Shown here: piece after piece, positions 1-7,647 of the stretch | How positions within the stretch are numbered: the first letter of the stretch is position 1 | Layout: every line of letters begins with the position of its first letter | DNA from: Pseudomonas koreensis | GTDB lineage: Bacteria > Pseudomonadota > Gammaproteobacteria > Pseudomonadales > Pseudomonadaceae | Length of the DNA: 32,871 bases | Reading direction: 5' to 3' | Assembly (NCBI RefSeq): GCF_025447595.1 | Contig: NZ_JAOEJU010000039.1 | Span: 1-32,871 of the forward strand | The notes under the pieces: generated by a model | The model's database searches: none | Seen by the model: the letters and a program-made list of their open reading frames with translations, nothing else | What the model was told of the DNA's origin: nothing | Translations under genes and position numbers: made by a program

Positions 1-585
1 GGTTTTTTGCTGGAGCTTGAGGAAGGCGACCGGCAGATCGATCTGTTGGTCAATTGCGCCGGCATCGGTACCTGCGGCCCGTTCCTGGCCCAGGACTGGA
101 TGACCGAACAGGACCTGATCGAAGTGAACATCCTCGCCCTCACCCGCCTCTGCCATGCCATCGGCAACAGCATGGCGTTGCAGGGTGGCGGGCAGATTCT
201 CAATGTCGCGTCGGTGGCCGCCTTCAACCCCGGGCCCTGGATGAGCACCTACTACGCCAGCAAGGCGTATGTTCTGCATTTCTCGGAAGCACTGCGGGTG
301 GAACTGAAGAAGTGTGCGGTCAAAGTGTCGGTGCTCTGCCCCGGCCCGACCCGCACCGCGTTTTTCCGTACAGCACAACTGAATGACGACAAACTCAAGG
401 GCAGCAACTTGCTCATGAGCCCCGAGGAAGTCGCGTTGTATACCGTGCGCGCTCTGGAGAAAAACCGCGCGATCATCATTCCCGGACGCCGAAACCGCTG
501 GTACGCCTTTCTGCCACGGTTCGGTTCGCGATGGCTCAATCGCACGATTGTCGGCATGGTCAACAAGGCTTACTGCCCGCGCTGA
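1..585 (+). CDS. SDR family oxidoreductase, 5' end cut by window
   Basis: This is the C-terminal 194 residues of a short-chain dehydrogenase/reductase; the frame is open to base 1, so the start and the N-terminal Gly-rich NAD(P)-binding turn lie outside the window. Visible family marks are the NCAG segment (NNAG motif), the catalytic Ser in NVASVA, the YxxxK pair in YYASKAY and the PG segment in CPGPTRT, which follows the active site. The C-terminal stretch ending near GRRNRWYAFLPRF is basic and hydrophobic, as in classical SDRs of the DltE/YqjQ type, which may touch the membrane. The substrate cannot be told. It is followed after 81 bases by the HIT gene on the same strand. The TTG at base 7 should not be taken as the start. 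Confidence 0.9.
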   Translation, partial: GFLLELEEGDRQIDLLVNCAGIGTCGPFLAQDWMTEQDLIEVNILALTRLCHAIGNSMALQGGGQILNVASVAAFNPGPWMSTYYASKAYVLHFSEALRVELKKCAVKVSVLCPGPTRTAFFRTAQLNDDKLKGSNLLMSPEEVALYTVRALEKNRAIIIPGRRNRWYAFLPRFGSRWLNRTIVGMVNKAYCPR

Positions 586-666
586 AAAGTCCTACGGTAA
601 AACACTGGGCGGGCTAATCCCCCTATGAGTACACTCAGGCCAGCCCAAACAACGGAGAAAACAGCT

Positions 667-1005
667 GTGGATACTCTGTTCACCAAGATCATCAACCGGG
701 AAATCCCGGCGAAGATCATCTACGAGGACGACCAGGTTCTGGCGTTCCACGATATCGCCCCACAGGCACCGGTGCATTTTCTGGTGATCCCGAAGAAACC
801 GGTGCGCACCCTCAACGATCTGACCGAAGACGACAAGGCACTGGCCGGACATATCCTGTTCACCGCCCAGCGTCTGGCGCTGGAGCTGGGTTGCGAAGAA
901 GGCTTCCGGGTGGTGATGAACTGCAATGAGAAAGGTGGGCAGACCGTCTACCACATTCACATGCATGTACTCGGTCAACGTCAGATGAACTGGCCTCCGG
1001 GCTGA
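667..1005 (+). CDS. HIT family nucleotide hydrolase (HinT-like)
   Basis: A 112-residue histidine-triad protein, the usual length for the bacterial HinT group. The family hydrolyses the phosphoramidate or phosphoanhydride bond of adenosine 5'-conjugates such as AMP-lysine in the cytosol. The triad HIHMH followed by VLG is near the C-terminus, and the N-terminal TLFTKIINREIPAKIIYED block is typical. I take the GTG at 667 as the start because GGAG at 654-657 is well placed for it and homologues begin at this point. The frame is open further up to an ATG at 625, but that extension has no family counterpart. A REP-like palindrome follows the stop. Confidence 0.93.
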   Translation: MDTLFTKIINREIPAKIIYEDDQVLAFHDIAPQAPVHFLVIPKKPVRTLNDLTEDDKALAGHILFTAQRLALELGCEEGFRVVMNCNEKGGQTVYHIHMHVLGQRQMNWPPG

Positions 1006-1021
1006 TAGAACCCAGAGATCG

Positions 1022-1042
1022 GTGGGAGCGCCCTGCTCCCAC
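1022..1042. repeat. solitary REP-like palindrome
   Basis: An 8-base arm GTGGGAGC and its exact complement GCTCCCAC enclose a 5-base loop. It shares the GTGGGAGC head of the other REP elements in the window but not their CTTGCTCGCG part, and it stands alone rather than in an inverted pair. It lies between the HIT gene and coq7 and could form a short hairpin in the HIT mRNA 3' end. Confidence 0.7.
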
Positions 1043-1112
1043 ATGACCCAGCGCAAACCTTCCCCGGCCGATTCGGTTAAACTGGCCGCCGAGATTCTTC
1101 CCGGAGGTCAGC

Positions 1113-1760
1113 ATGACTACCCAACGTCACTACTCGCCCATTGATCGTCTTCTGCTGCAAGCCGATGCCGCGATGCGTACCCTGCTGCCCTTCAGCGGCC
1201 AGCCGTACCGCCCGTCGCCGGCAATCGTGCAGCCCGATGTGCAAATGAGCGATGAAGACACCCGCCACGTTGCCGGCCTGATGCGCATCAACCACACCGG
1301 TGAAGTCTGCGCCCAGGCGCTGTATCAAGGCCAGGCCTTGACTGCCAAGCTGCCGCAGGTACGCGAAGCCATGGAGCATGCGGCCGAAGAGGAGATCGAT
1401 CATCTGGTCTGGTGCGAACAACGCATTCACCAGTTGGGCAGCCACACCAGCGTGCTCAATCCGCTGTTCTACGGCATGTCATTCGGGATCGGCGCAGTCG
1501 CCGGGTTGATCAGCGACAAGGTCAGCCTCGGGTTTGTCGCGGCGACCGAACATCAAGTCTGCAAGCATCTGAACGAACATCTGGAACAACTGCCGGCCGA
1601 AGACGAAAAGTCCCGGGCGATTCTGGAGCAGATGCGTATCGATGAAGAACATCATGCGGAAAGCGCACTGGAGGCCGGCGGATTCCGCTTCCCTGCGCCG
1701 GTGAAGTTCGGCATGAGTCTGTTGGCCAAGGTGATGACCAAGAGCACTTATCGGATCTGA
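1113..1760 (+). CDS. coq7: Coq7-type demethoxyubiquinone hydroxylase
   Basis: A 215-residue di-iron hydroxylase of the Coq7/CAT5 family. It makes the last ring hydroxylation in ubiquinone synthesis, converting 2-polyprenyl-3-methyl-6-methoxy-1,4-benzoquinol to the demethylubiquinol. Two ferritin-like iron-binding blocks are visible: INHTGEVCAQALYQGQ with AAEEEIDHLVWCEQR in the first half, and DEEHHAESA near the end. The segment GMSFGIGAVAGLISDKVSLGFV is hydrophobic and probably contacts the membrane. Many gammaproteobacteria use the flavoprotein UbiF for this step, and pseudomonads use Coq7. GGAGG at 1103-1107 fixes the ATG start. A strong terminator follows. Confidence 0.97.
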   Translation: MTTQRHYSPIDRLLLQADAAMRTLLPFSGQPYRPSPAIVQPDVQMSDEDTRHVAGLMRINHTGEVCAQALYQGQALTAKLPQVREAMEHAAEEEIDHLVWCEQRIHQLGSHTSVLNPLFYGMSFGIGAVAGLISDKVSLGFVAATEHQVCKHLNEHLEQLPAEDEKSRAILEQMRIDEEHHAESALEAGGFRFPAPVKFGMSLLAKVMTKSTYRI

Positions 1761-1771
1761 AAAACGCCCAC

Positions 1772-1808
1772 AAAAAAGGCGACTGCCGCAAAGCAGTCGC
1801 CTTTTTTT
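1772..1808. terminator. bidirectional intrinsic terminator between coq7 and speD
   Basis: A 9-bp perfect stem (GGCGACTGC / GCAGTCGCC, 1778-1786 and 1793-1801) with a 6-base loop is flanked by six A on the left and seven T on the right. It can therefore end transcription from coq7 (rightward) and from speD (leftward), which converge here. Confidence 0.93.
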
Positions 1809-1821
1809 GTGCCCGGATTTC

Positions 1822-2616
1822 TTAGCTCGGCATATTGCGCGCGTAGAAGATTTCCAGCATTTCGTGTTTCACACGCTCGGTCACCTGAGCGCGTTGTTCA
1901 GGCGAAAGGTTGCTGGTGGCATCGCCGAACAGGTAGTTGTCCAGTTCGAAGTTCTTCAGCAGCATTTTGGTGTGGAACAGGTTTTCCTGGTACACGTTCA
2001 CGTCGGTCATCTGGTACGCGTCGCGGGTGTCTTCGGAGAGGTAGTTCTGGATCGAGTTGATCTCGTGGTCGATGAAGTGCTTGTTGCCTTCAACGTCACG
2101 GGTGAAGCCGCGCACACGGTAATCCACGGTCACGATGTCCGAATCGAACTGGTGAATCAGGAAGTTGAGCGCTTTGAGCGGTGAAATGACACCACAGGTC
2201 GACACGTCGATGTCCACACGGAAGGTCGCGATACCGGCGTCCGGATGGATTTCCGGGTAGGTGTGCACCGTGATGTGGCTCTTGTCGAGGTGGGCCAGGA
2301 TGATTTCCGGCAACGGGCCCGGGGACTCTTCGATCTGGCTTTCGGTCGGGGTCACCGGCTCTTCCGAGATCAGAATCGTGACGCTGGCACCCTGAGGCTC
2401 ATAGTTCTGACTCGCAATGTTCAGAATGTTGGCACCAATGATTTCGACAACTTCCGTGAGGATCTGCGTCAGGCGTTCGGCGTTGTACTCTTGATTGATG
2501 TACTCGACGTAAGCCTGCTGGTCTTGCGGGGTTTCCGCGTAGCAGATGTCATAGATGTTGAAGCTCAAGGTCTTTGTCAGGTTATTGAACCCGTGGAGCT
2601 TGAGTTTGCTTTTCAC
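1822..2616 (-). CDS. speD: S-adenosylmethionine decarboxylase proenzyme
   Basis: A 264-residue SpeD of the enterobacterial (class 1A) type, which decarboxylates S-adenosylmethionine to supply aminopropyl groups for spermidine. The proenzyme cleaves itself in LDKSHITVHTYPE: the Ser at residue 113 becomes the pyruvoyl group of the alpha chain, and the residues before it form the beta chain. The Cys in STCGVISPLKALN is a likely processing or catalytic residue of the family. The start is taken as GTG at 2616 because the protein family begins (M)KSKLKLHGFNNLTKTLSFNI; an in-frame ATG at 2658 would add 14 unrelated residues. OsmC lies upstream on the same strand, 237 bases away, so speD probably has its own promoter. 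Confidence 0.96.
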   Translation of the reverse strand: MKSKLKLHGFNNLTKTLSFNIYDICYAETPQDQQAYVEYINQEYNAERLTQILTEVVEIIGANILNIASQNYEPQGASVTILISEEPVTPTESQIEESPGPLPEIILAHLDKSHITVHTYPEIHPDAGIATFRVDIDVSTCGVISPLKALNFLIHQFDSDIVTVDYRVRGFTRDVEGNKHFIDHEINSIQNYLSEDTRDAYQMTDVNVYQENLFHTKMLLKNFELDNYLFGDATSNLSPEQRAQVTERVKHEMLEIFYARNMPS

Positions 2617-2788
2617 CGTTAAAAACTCTCTATGTATGCGGCACGGCCGCGTGATCAAGCATGCCCGTCAAGTGCGAACAACGCACCTGCGTAGGACGGT
2701 TAACACCTCTTCGCGATGGCGATTTTGGTTATCTGTTCAGGCGGATGACCCGTCGGTTGACCGATCACTGCCCTGAAAAAAGTGGCGC

Positions 2789-2794
2789 ATTATG
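2789..2794 (-). promoter_or_regulatory. possible speD -10 element
   Basis: The leftward strand reads CATAAT here, five of six to the sigma-70 -10 consensus, 173 bases before the speD start codon, within the 237-base gap after OsmC. No good -35 is seen at 17 bases (TGGCGA, three of six). The rest of the gap (2617-2853) shows no other clear element. Confidence 0.3.
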
Positions 2795-2853
2795 CAGACG
2801 TCAGCGGGGGATCGCCAGAGTCTGCACTGCTTTTATGATAGTTGAATGTCGCT

Positions 2854-3276
2854 TCAACCGAGTTCGACGATTTCGTAGTCGTGGGTGATCGCTACACCGG
2901 CGGCGCCGAGCATGATCGAGGCCGAGCAGTACTTCTCGGCAGACAGCTCGATGGCACGTTTGACCTGGGCTTCTTTCAGGCCCCGGCCCTTGACCACGAA
3001 GTGCATGTGGATCTTGGTGAACACTTTCGGATCTTCGGTCGCGCGCTCGGCTTCGAGAAAGGCTTCACAGCTTTCAACGGCCTGACGGGACTTCTTCAAA
3101 ATGCTGACCACGTCGAAATTGCTGCAACCTCCGACACCCAACAACAGCATTTCCATCGGACGGACACCCAGGTTACGACCACCGGCGTCCGGCGGACCAT
3201 CCATGACCACGACATGACCGCTGCCGGATTCGCCGAGGAACATGGCTTCGCCAGCCCATTGGATGCGTGCCTTCAT
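2854..3276 (-). CDS. OsmC/Ohr family protein (YhfA-like)
   Basis: A 140-residue OsmC-fold protein. The two cysteines expected of the thiol peroxidase family are present, in GVGGCSNFDVV and in SAEKYCSASIMLG. Its position divergent to the CRP homologue matches E. coli yhfA next to crp, so this is the YhfA subgroup rather than OsmC or Ohr proper. The substrate of that subgroup is not established. ATG at 3276 has GGAG eight bases upstream; a TTG two codons earlier is less likely. It is transcribed away from vfr, with a shared 235-base control region. Confidence 0.9.
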   Translation of the reverse strand: MKARIQWAGEAMFLGESGSGHVVVMDGPPDAGGRNLGVRPMEMLLLGVGGCSNFDVVSILKKSRQAVESCEAFLEAERATEDPKVFTKIHMHFVVKGRGLKEAQVKRAIELSAEKYCSASIMLGAAGVAITHDYEIVELG

Positions 3277-3410
3277 CGCCAAGACTCCACTGTAGAAAAA
3301 AGGGTCGCCAGCTTAGCACAGGGCTCCGGTCTGACAGCGAAGGGCATTCCTAGGACCAAAGCGTTTTTAACGTAGGTGATTTCTCGAATTTTCGACGAAG
3401 TGTCTGGTAA

Positions 3411-3441
3411 GCTGGCGCCAATTCGCTGGCGCCTAGCCAGC
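3411..3441. repeat. direct repeats plus inverted copy in the vfr leader
   Basis: GCTGGCGCC occurs at 3411-3419 and again at 3425-3433, 14 bases apart, and GCCAGC at 3436-3441 is the inverse of its first six bases. It lies just upstream of the putative vfr -35, between the divergent OsmC and vfr genes. It could be an operator or an RNA structure. No good TGTGA-N6-TCACA CRP/Vfr site was seen in the same region. Confidence 0.5.
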
Positions 3442-3443
3442 AG

Positions 3444-3473
3444 TTGTAGCGACCGCCCCACCGCTCATATAAA
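3444..3473 (+). promoter_or_regulatory. putative sigma-70 promoter of vfr
   Basis: TTGTAG (3444-3449) and TATAAA (3468-3473) are separated by 18 bases. The -10 matches five of six and the -35 only the TTG. It would give a transcript with a leader of roughly 30 bases before the vfr ATG at 3512. Confidence 0.4.
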
Positions 3474-3511
3474 AACCAAATATAACCGTGCAGTCTTTTC
3501 GGGATACAACC

Positions 3512-4156
3512 ATGGTTGGTATTACCCCCACACCCAAAATCAAGAACCTCGACAAGTTGCTGATGCACTGCCAGCGCCGGCGTCATGCGGCCAAGAGCAA
3601 CATCATCTGCGCCGGGGATCGCTCCGACACGCTGTACTTTATCATTCGGGGTTCGGTCACGATCCTGATCGAGGATGACGACGGCCGCGAGATGATCATC
3701 GCCTACCTGAATGCCGGCGACTTCTTCGGCGAGCTGGGCCTGTTCGAAGAGGCCGGCCAGGAGCAACAGCGCAGCGCCTGGGTGCGGGCCAAGGTTGAAT
3801 GCGAAGTCGCGGAAATCAGCTACGCCAAGTTCCGCGAATTGTCGCAACAGGATCCAGACATTCTTTACGTCCTCAGCGGACAAATCGCACAACGCCTGCG
3901 TAACACCACGCGCAAGGTCGGCGACCTGGCGTTCTTCGACGTCACCGGCCGTGTTGCTCGCTGCCTGCTGGAGTTGTGCAAGCAGCCAGACGCCATGACT
4001 CACCCGGACGGCATGCAGATCAAGGTGACCCGTCAGGAAATCGGGCGGATTGTCGGTTGTTCGCGGGAGATGGTCGGTCGCGTGCTCAAGGATCTTGAGG
4101 AACGCAACCTGGTAGATGTGAAAGGCAAGACCATGGTGGTCTTCGGCACTCGCTGA
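3512..4156 (+). CDS. vfr: Vfr/CRP family cAMP-responsive transcription regulator
   Basis: A 214-residue CRP-family regulator nearly identical in pattern to P. aeruginosa Vfr. An N-terminal cyclic-nucleotide-binding beta barrel carries GDFFGELGLFEE and the phosphate-binding RSAWVRAK segment, followed by the long dimer helix and a C-terminal winged helix-turn-helix with the recognition block RQEIGRIVGCSREMVGRVLKDLEE. The full TRQEIG...SREMVGR signature suggests CRP-like DNA specificity. In P. aeruginosa Vfr controls quorum sensing, twitching and virulence genes; in fluorescent species its regulon is less defined. ATG at 3512 matches the Vfr start (MVGITPTPK); an ATG eight codons earlier in the same frame is probably not used. 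The gene converges with the lipoate-ligase-like gene. Confidence 0.96.
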   Translation: MVGITPTPKIKNLDKLLMHCQRRRHAAKSNIICAGDRSDTLYFIIRGSVTILIEDDDGREMIIAYLNAGDFFGELGLFEEAGQEQQRSAWVRAKVECEVAEISYAKFRELSQQDPDILYVLSGQIAQRLRNTTRKVGDLAFFDVTGRVARCLLELCKQPDAMTHPDGMQIKVTRQEIGRIVGCSREMVGRVLKDLEERNLVDVKGKTMVVFGTR

Positions 4157-4171
4157 GTTCTAAAGCTCAGC
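4152..4171. terminator. weak hairpin between convergent vfr and lipoate-ligase-like genes
   Basis: GCTGAG and CTCAGC (4152-4157, 4166-4171) form a 6-bp stem with an 8-base loop, overlapping both stop codons. There is no T run on either side, so intrinsic termination is doubtful. Confidence 0.3.
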
Positions 4172-4865
4172 CGGCGTATATCTGCGCCAACATCAAACGA
4201 AAGAGCTCATCGAGACGCGCCAGTGCATGGGGCGCCGGGAATTTTTCATGCAGAGCGATGTGGCTGGCGGCACGTACCCGCTGCTCCAGACCACACGCTT
4301 CGTTGAAGCGGTTGACCGCCGCGACCATCGACTCACGCTCGTCATCCACCAGCATCGCACCGTGCACCAGGCCCACCGGGCGCTGACCACCCTGACTCTG
4401 GCGCCAGCGCTGGGCAGTGCCGACCATCTTGCGACCGTCGAGATTGACGTTGAAGCGACCATCGCAGAACGCACCGTCGATTTCACCCAATGACGAAGTG
4501 CCACCCAACTCATCCAGCAACTCACAGATCGGATCGCACAACCGCCGGTAGCCGGTTTCGATGCGGTTCAGATCGCTTTCGCCGCGAGGCGGTGCGTAGA
4601 CCAGTGCAATGTTGATGGTGGAAGCCGATTGCGGAACAGGTTCGCCGCCGGTTTCACGCAGCAACACCGGCCAGCCGGCAGCAGCGGAGACTTCGCAGGC
4701 ATGATCGAATCCGGGCAAGCGGTTCAAACGGCGCGGCATGACCAAAGCGCGATCGCTGGGCTGCCAGAACAGCAAGCCAAATTCGGCATCACCGGCGCAA
4801 ACCGAGGCCAGCAGATCCTGTTCGGCTTGCAGGCCGGTTTCGATGGTCAGGGAAGTTGGAGTCAT
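4167..4865 (-). CDS. lipoate-protein ligase A family protein
   Basis: A 232-residue protein of the biotin/lipoate A/B ligase fold. The lysine motif NLDGRKMVGTAQRW fits the LplA family, where this Lys binds the acyl-adenylate. LRETGGEPVPQS stands where LplA has RRxSGGGAVxHD, so the phosphate/adenylate loop is altered and true ligase activity is not assured; octanoyl or lipoyl transfer is an alternative. It is too short to carry the C-terminal accessory domain of E. coli LplA. ATG at 4865 is preferred over GTG at 4877 because GGTGG sits about eight bases upstream of the ATG. From memory, the gene is present at this place in P. putida but not in P. aeruginosa PAO1. Confidence 0.8.
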   Translation of the reverse strand: MTPTSLTIETGLQAEQDLLASVCAGDAEFGLLFWQPSDRALVMPRRLNRLPGFDHACEVSAAAGWPVLLRETGGEPVPQSASTINIALVYAPPRGESDLNRIETGYRRLCDPICELLDELGGTSSLGEIDGAFCDGRFNVNLDGRKMVGTAQRWRQSQGGQRPVGLVHGAMLVDDERESMVAAVNRFNEACGLEQRVRAASHIALHEKFPAPHALARLDELFRLMLAQIYAG

Positions 4866-4913
4866 CAAGGTATCCACCAGACAGTTAAATCTGTAGAGCT
4901 TTCAATGCCGTCA

Positions 4914-4975
4914 TCGCGAGCAGGCTCGCTCCCACATTGGAATGACTTTCCCTGTGGGAGCGAGCCTGCTCGCGA
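4914..4975. repeat. REPIN (inverted REP pair), GAGCCTGCTCGCG type
   Basis: Two 23-base REP units in inverted orientation (4914-4936 and 4953-4975) are exact reverse complements, separated by 16 bases. Each is itself a small palindrome (GAGC..GCTC). The element fills the gap between trpC, which ends at 5002, and the lipoate-ligase-like start. REPINs are moved by RAYT transposases; none is encoded in this window. Confidence 0.93.
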
Positions 4976-5001
4976 TTGGATTCGACTCGCTCTACCGAAA
5001 C

Positions 5002-5838
5002 TCAGTCGAGGGTCGAACCGCTCACCGGAACGCCGCGCTCCGGGAAGAACAGTCGCTGCAGCTCCGTCCCCGGGTTTTCGGCACGCATAAACGCCTCACC
5101 CACCAGGAACGAATAAACCTCACTGATTTCCATCAGCTCGACATCCGCACGGTTAAGGATCCCGCTCTCGGTGATCACCAGGCGATCGCGCGGAATACGT
5201 GGCAGCAGGTCGAGGGTTGTTTCCAGGCTTACGTCGAAGGTGTGCAGGTTGCGGTTGTTGACCCCGACCAGAGGCGTGTCGAGGGTTTTCAACGCGCGCT
5301 CCAGCTCATCGCCGTCGTGCACTTCCACCAGCACGTCGAGGCCAACGTCTTTGGCCACCGAAGCCAGTTCGGCCATTTTCACGTCATCCAGCGCGGAGAC
5401 GATCAACAACACGCAATCGGCGCCCAGGGCACGGGCTTCGACGATCTGGTACGGATCGATCATGAAATCCTTGCGGATCACCGGCAGCGAGCACGCGGCG
5501 CGGGCCTGTTGCAGGTAGGCATCGGCGCCTTGGAAGTAGTCGATATCGGTCAGCACCGACAGGCAGGTCGCCCCGCCCTTCTCGTAGCTTTTGGCGATGT
5601 CGGCAGGAACGAAGTTCTCGCGGATCACGCCCTTGCTCGGCGATGCCTTCTTGATTTCGGCGATCACGGCCGGTTGTTTCTTCTTGGCCTGCGCCAGCAA
5701 TGCCTGGGCAAAACCACGGGGTGCATCGGCCGCCTTGGCCAGACTTTCCAGCTCGCTCAGGCTCACACGGGCGCTACGCTCGGCGACTTCCTGAACCTTG
5801 CGGGCCAGAATGTTTTCCAGAACCGTCGGTACACTCAT
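5002..5838 (-). CDS. trpC: indole-3-glycerol phosphate synthase
   Basis: A 278-residue monofunctional TrpC, without the TrpF fusion of enterics. It closes 1-(2-carboxyphenylamino)-1-deoxyribulose 5-phosphate to indole-3-glycerol phosphate. TIM-barrel motifs are present: AEIKKASPSKGVI (catalytic Lys and phosphate site), RKDFMIDPYQI, LIVSALDD, VGVNNRNLHTFDV and ITESGI. Its ATG overlaps the trpD stop by four bases (ATGA), so the two genes are translationally coupled. It is the last gene of the trpGDC operon and is followed by a REPIN rather than an intrinsic terminator. Confidence 0.97.
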   Translation of the reverse strand: MSVPTVLENILARKVQEVAERSARVSLSELESLAKAADAPRGFAQALLAQAKKKQPAVIAEIKKASPSKGVIRENFVPADIAKSYEKGGATCLSVLTDIDYFQGADAYLQQARAACSLPVIRKDFMIDPYQIVEARALGADCVLLIVSALDDVKMAELASVAKDVGLDVLVEVHDGDELERALKTLDTPLVGVNNRNLHTFDVSLETTLDLLPRIPRDRLVITESGILNRADVELMEISEVYSFLVGEAFMRAENPGTELQRLFFPERGVPVSGSTLD

Positions 5839-6884
5839 CCCTCATTCTCCACTTTGAATACCGCGGTAAAGGCACCCAACTCCTCGAGTTTTTCCCGAGC
5901 AAGACCGGTGTGCAGAGCGTCGTGGGCCAGCGCCACGCCCTCTTTCAGACTTGTCGCCAGGTCGGCGGCGTACAGCGCCGCACCGGCATTGAGCACGATC
6001 ATTTCGGCAGCCTTCTGACCGTTCTCGGTCTTGCGCTTGCCCAGTGCATCGCGGATCAGCGCCAGCGAGGCTTCCGGGCCTTCGACCGACAGACCGTGCA
6101 GGCTCTGGCTCTTCATGCCCAGATCTTCCGGCTCGACCCAATATTCGGTGATCTGATCGTCCTTCAGCTCGGCGACAAAGGTCGGCGCCGCCAGGCTGAA
6201 CTCGTCGAGACCGTCCTTCGAATGCACCACCAGCACGTGCTTGCTGCCCAGACGCTGCAAGACTTCAGCCAACGGCCGGCACAGCGCAGGAGTGAACACG
6301 CCCACCACCTGATGTTTCACACCGGCCGGATTCGTAAGCGGGCCAAGCATGTTGAACAGGGTACGCAGGCCGAGATCACGACGCGGGCCGGCAGCGTATT
6401 TCATGGCTTTGTGGTGAGTCTGGGCAAACATGAAACCGATGCCGACGTTGTCGATGCAGCGCGCCACCTGAACCGGGGTCAGGTTGAGGTAGATACCGGC
6501 GGCTTCCAGCAAGTCGGCGCTGCCGCTCTTGCCCGACACCGCTCGGTTACCGTGCTTGGCCACGGTGCAGCCAGCCGCGGCGACCACAAAGGAAGATGCG
6601 GTCGACACGTTGAAAATGTTTGCCCCGTCACCGCCGGTACCGACCACATCGACCACGCGGTCGAGGGTCTGGAGTTCGACCTTGTCCGCCAGTTCGCGCA
6701 TTACCGACACAGCACCGACGATCTCGTCGATGCTCTCACTCTTCATGCGCATGGCCATCATGAACGCGCCGATCTGCGCATCCGTGCATTGGCCGGTCAT
6801 GATTTCGCGCATCACGTCGCGCATTTCATCGGTGCTGAGGTCGAGGTGATCGACGATACGGCTCAGGGCTGTCTTGATATTCAT
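5835..6884 (-). CDS. trpD: anthranilate phosphoribosyltransferase
   Basis: A 349-residue TrpD that joins anthranilate to phosphoribosyl pyrophosphate. The PRPP-binding loop GTGGDG lies at residues 82-87, followed by NIFNVSTASSFVVAAAG and KHGNRAVSGKSGSADLLEAAG, all conserved in the family. RRDLGLRTLFNMLGPLTNP supplies the anthranilate channel residues. It is monofunctional, not fused to TrpG. The Shine-Dalgarno AAGGAC overlaps the trpG stop nine bases upstream, and the 3' end overlaps trpC. Confidence 0.97.
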   Translation of the reverse strand: MNIKTALSRIVDHLDLSTDEMRDVMREIMTGQCTDAQIGAFMMAMRMKSESIDEIVGAVSVMRELADKVELQTLDRVVDVVGTGGDGANIFNVSTASSFVVAAAGCTVAKHGNRAVSGKSGSADLLEAAGIYLNLTPVQVARCIDNVGIGFMFAQTHHKAMKYAAGPRRDLGLRTLFNMLGPLTNPAGVKHQVVGVFTPALCRPLAEVLQRLGSKHVLVVHSKDGLDEFSLAAPTFVAELKDDQITEYWVEPEDLGMKSQSLHGLSVEGPEASLALIRDALGKRKTENGQKAAEMIVLNAGAALYAADLATSLKEGVALAHDALHTGLAREKLEELGAFTAVFKVENEG

Positions 6885-6893
6885 GGAAAGTCC

Positions 6894-7487
6894 TTAGCGC
6901 GTGCCGCCGGTTTGTTTGAGGAAGTTGGCGAACAGTTCATGGCCCTGCTCGGTGAGGATCGATTCCGGATGGAACTGTACGCCCTCGATGTTCAGGGTCT
7001 TGTGACGCAGGCCCATGATTTCGTCGACCGAGCCATCATCGTGCTGAGTCCACGCGGTCAGCTCCAGGCAATCGGGCAACGTTTCGTGTTTAACGATCAG
7101 GGAATGATAGCGGGTGACGGTCAGCGGGCGATTCAGACCGGCAAACACACCCTTGTCCTCGTGGAATACCGGGCTAGTCTTACCGTGCATCACCTGGCGG
7201 GCGCGGACGACATCGCCGCCAAAAGCCTGGCCGATGGACTGGTGACCGAGGCAAACACCGAGGATCGGCAGCTTGCCGGCGAAGTGCTTGATGGCTTCGA
7301 TGGAGATGCCGGCTTCAGTCGGCGTGCACGGGCCCGGGGATACGACGATCCGCTCAGGGTTGAGCGCCTCGATTTCGGCGATGGTCAGTTCGTCGTTGCG
7401 CACCACTTTGACCTCGGCACCCAGCTCGCCAAGGTATTGCACAACGTTGTAAGTAAAGGAGTCGTAGTTGTCGATCATCAGCAACAT
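6894..7487 (-). CDS. trpG: anthranilate synthase glutamine amidotransferase subunit
   Basis: A 197-residue class I glutamine amidotransferase that supplies ammonia to TrpE for anthranilate synthesis. The nucleophile is Cys79 in GVCLGHQSIGQAFGG; the His and Glu of the triad are in VQFHPESIL near residues 170-174. The oxyanion region PGPCTPTEAG is also visible. The start is the ATG at 7487 (MLLMIDNYDSF), which matches the family. The frame stays open to 7595, but that stretch is the leader region, not protein. The neighbouring trpD and trpC follow in one operon, and an attenuator-like leader lies upstream. It may also serve p-aminobenzoate synthesis, since no separate pabA is in the window. Confidence 0.96.
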   Translation of the reverse strand: MLLMIDNYDSFTYNVVQYLGELGAEVKVVRNDELTIAEIEALNPERIVVSPGPCTPTEAGISIEAIKHFAGKLPILGVCLGHQSIGQAFGGDVVRARQVMHGKTSPVFHEDKGVFAGLNRPLTVTRYHSLIVKHETLPDCLELTAWTQHDDGSVDEIMGLRHKTLNIEGVQFHPESILTEQGHELFANFLKQTGGTR

Positions 7488-7647
7488 GGCGTTTCGAACC
7501 TCTTGAATTCTGACTTGAAGACAGCCTTCGGATGACTTGCCAGGGCGCGGCACACTGTCGGACGCGCAGGTCGCATCGGCACAGCGGCATTTCAAACGGG
7601 CAAGGAAGGCAAAGCGATACAGATCCGGCGGGGCCGGCAGAAAAGAT
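7488..7647 (-). promoter_or_regulatory. trpGDC leader RNA downstream of the leader peptide
   Basis: These 160 bases lie between the leader-peptide stop and the trpG ATG. Ten bases after the stop, CCGGC-GGG-GCCGG (7625-7637) forms a compact GC hairpin, in the same relative place as the one before trpE. No long U run follows, so it is not a textbook terminator; it may be the pause or antiterminator part of an attenuator whose other arms I cannot settle by eye. Trp attenuation of the trpGDC operon has been reported in P. putida. Confidence 0.55.

Noticed and set aside
5700..7535. 611-codon rightward ORF opposite trpC, trpD and trpG
   Set aside because: It is antisense to three well-recognised genes, is rich in His, Gln, Arg and Asp as expected from the reverse of GC-rich codons, and shows no family motif.
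7488..7595. N-terminal extension of trpG to 7595
   Set aside because: The conserved family start is MLLMIDNYDSF at 7487, and the extension lies in the attenuator-like leader region.
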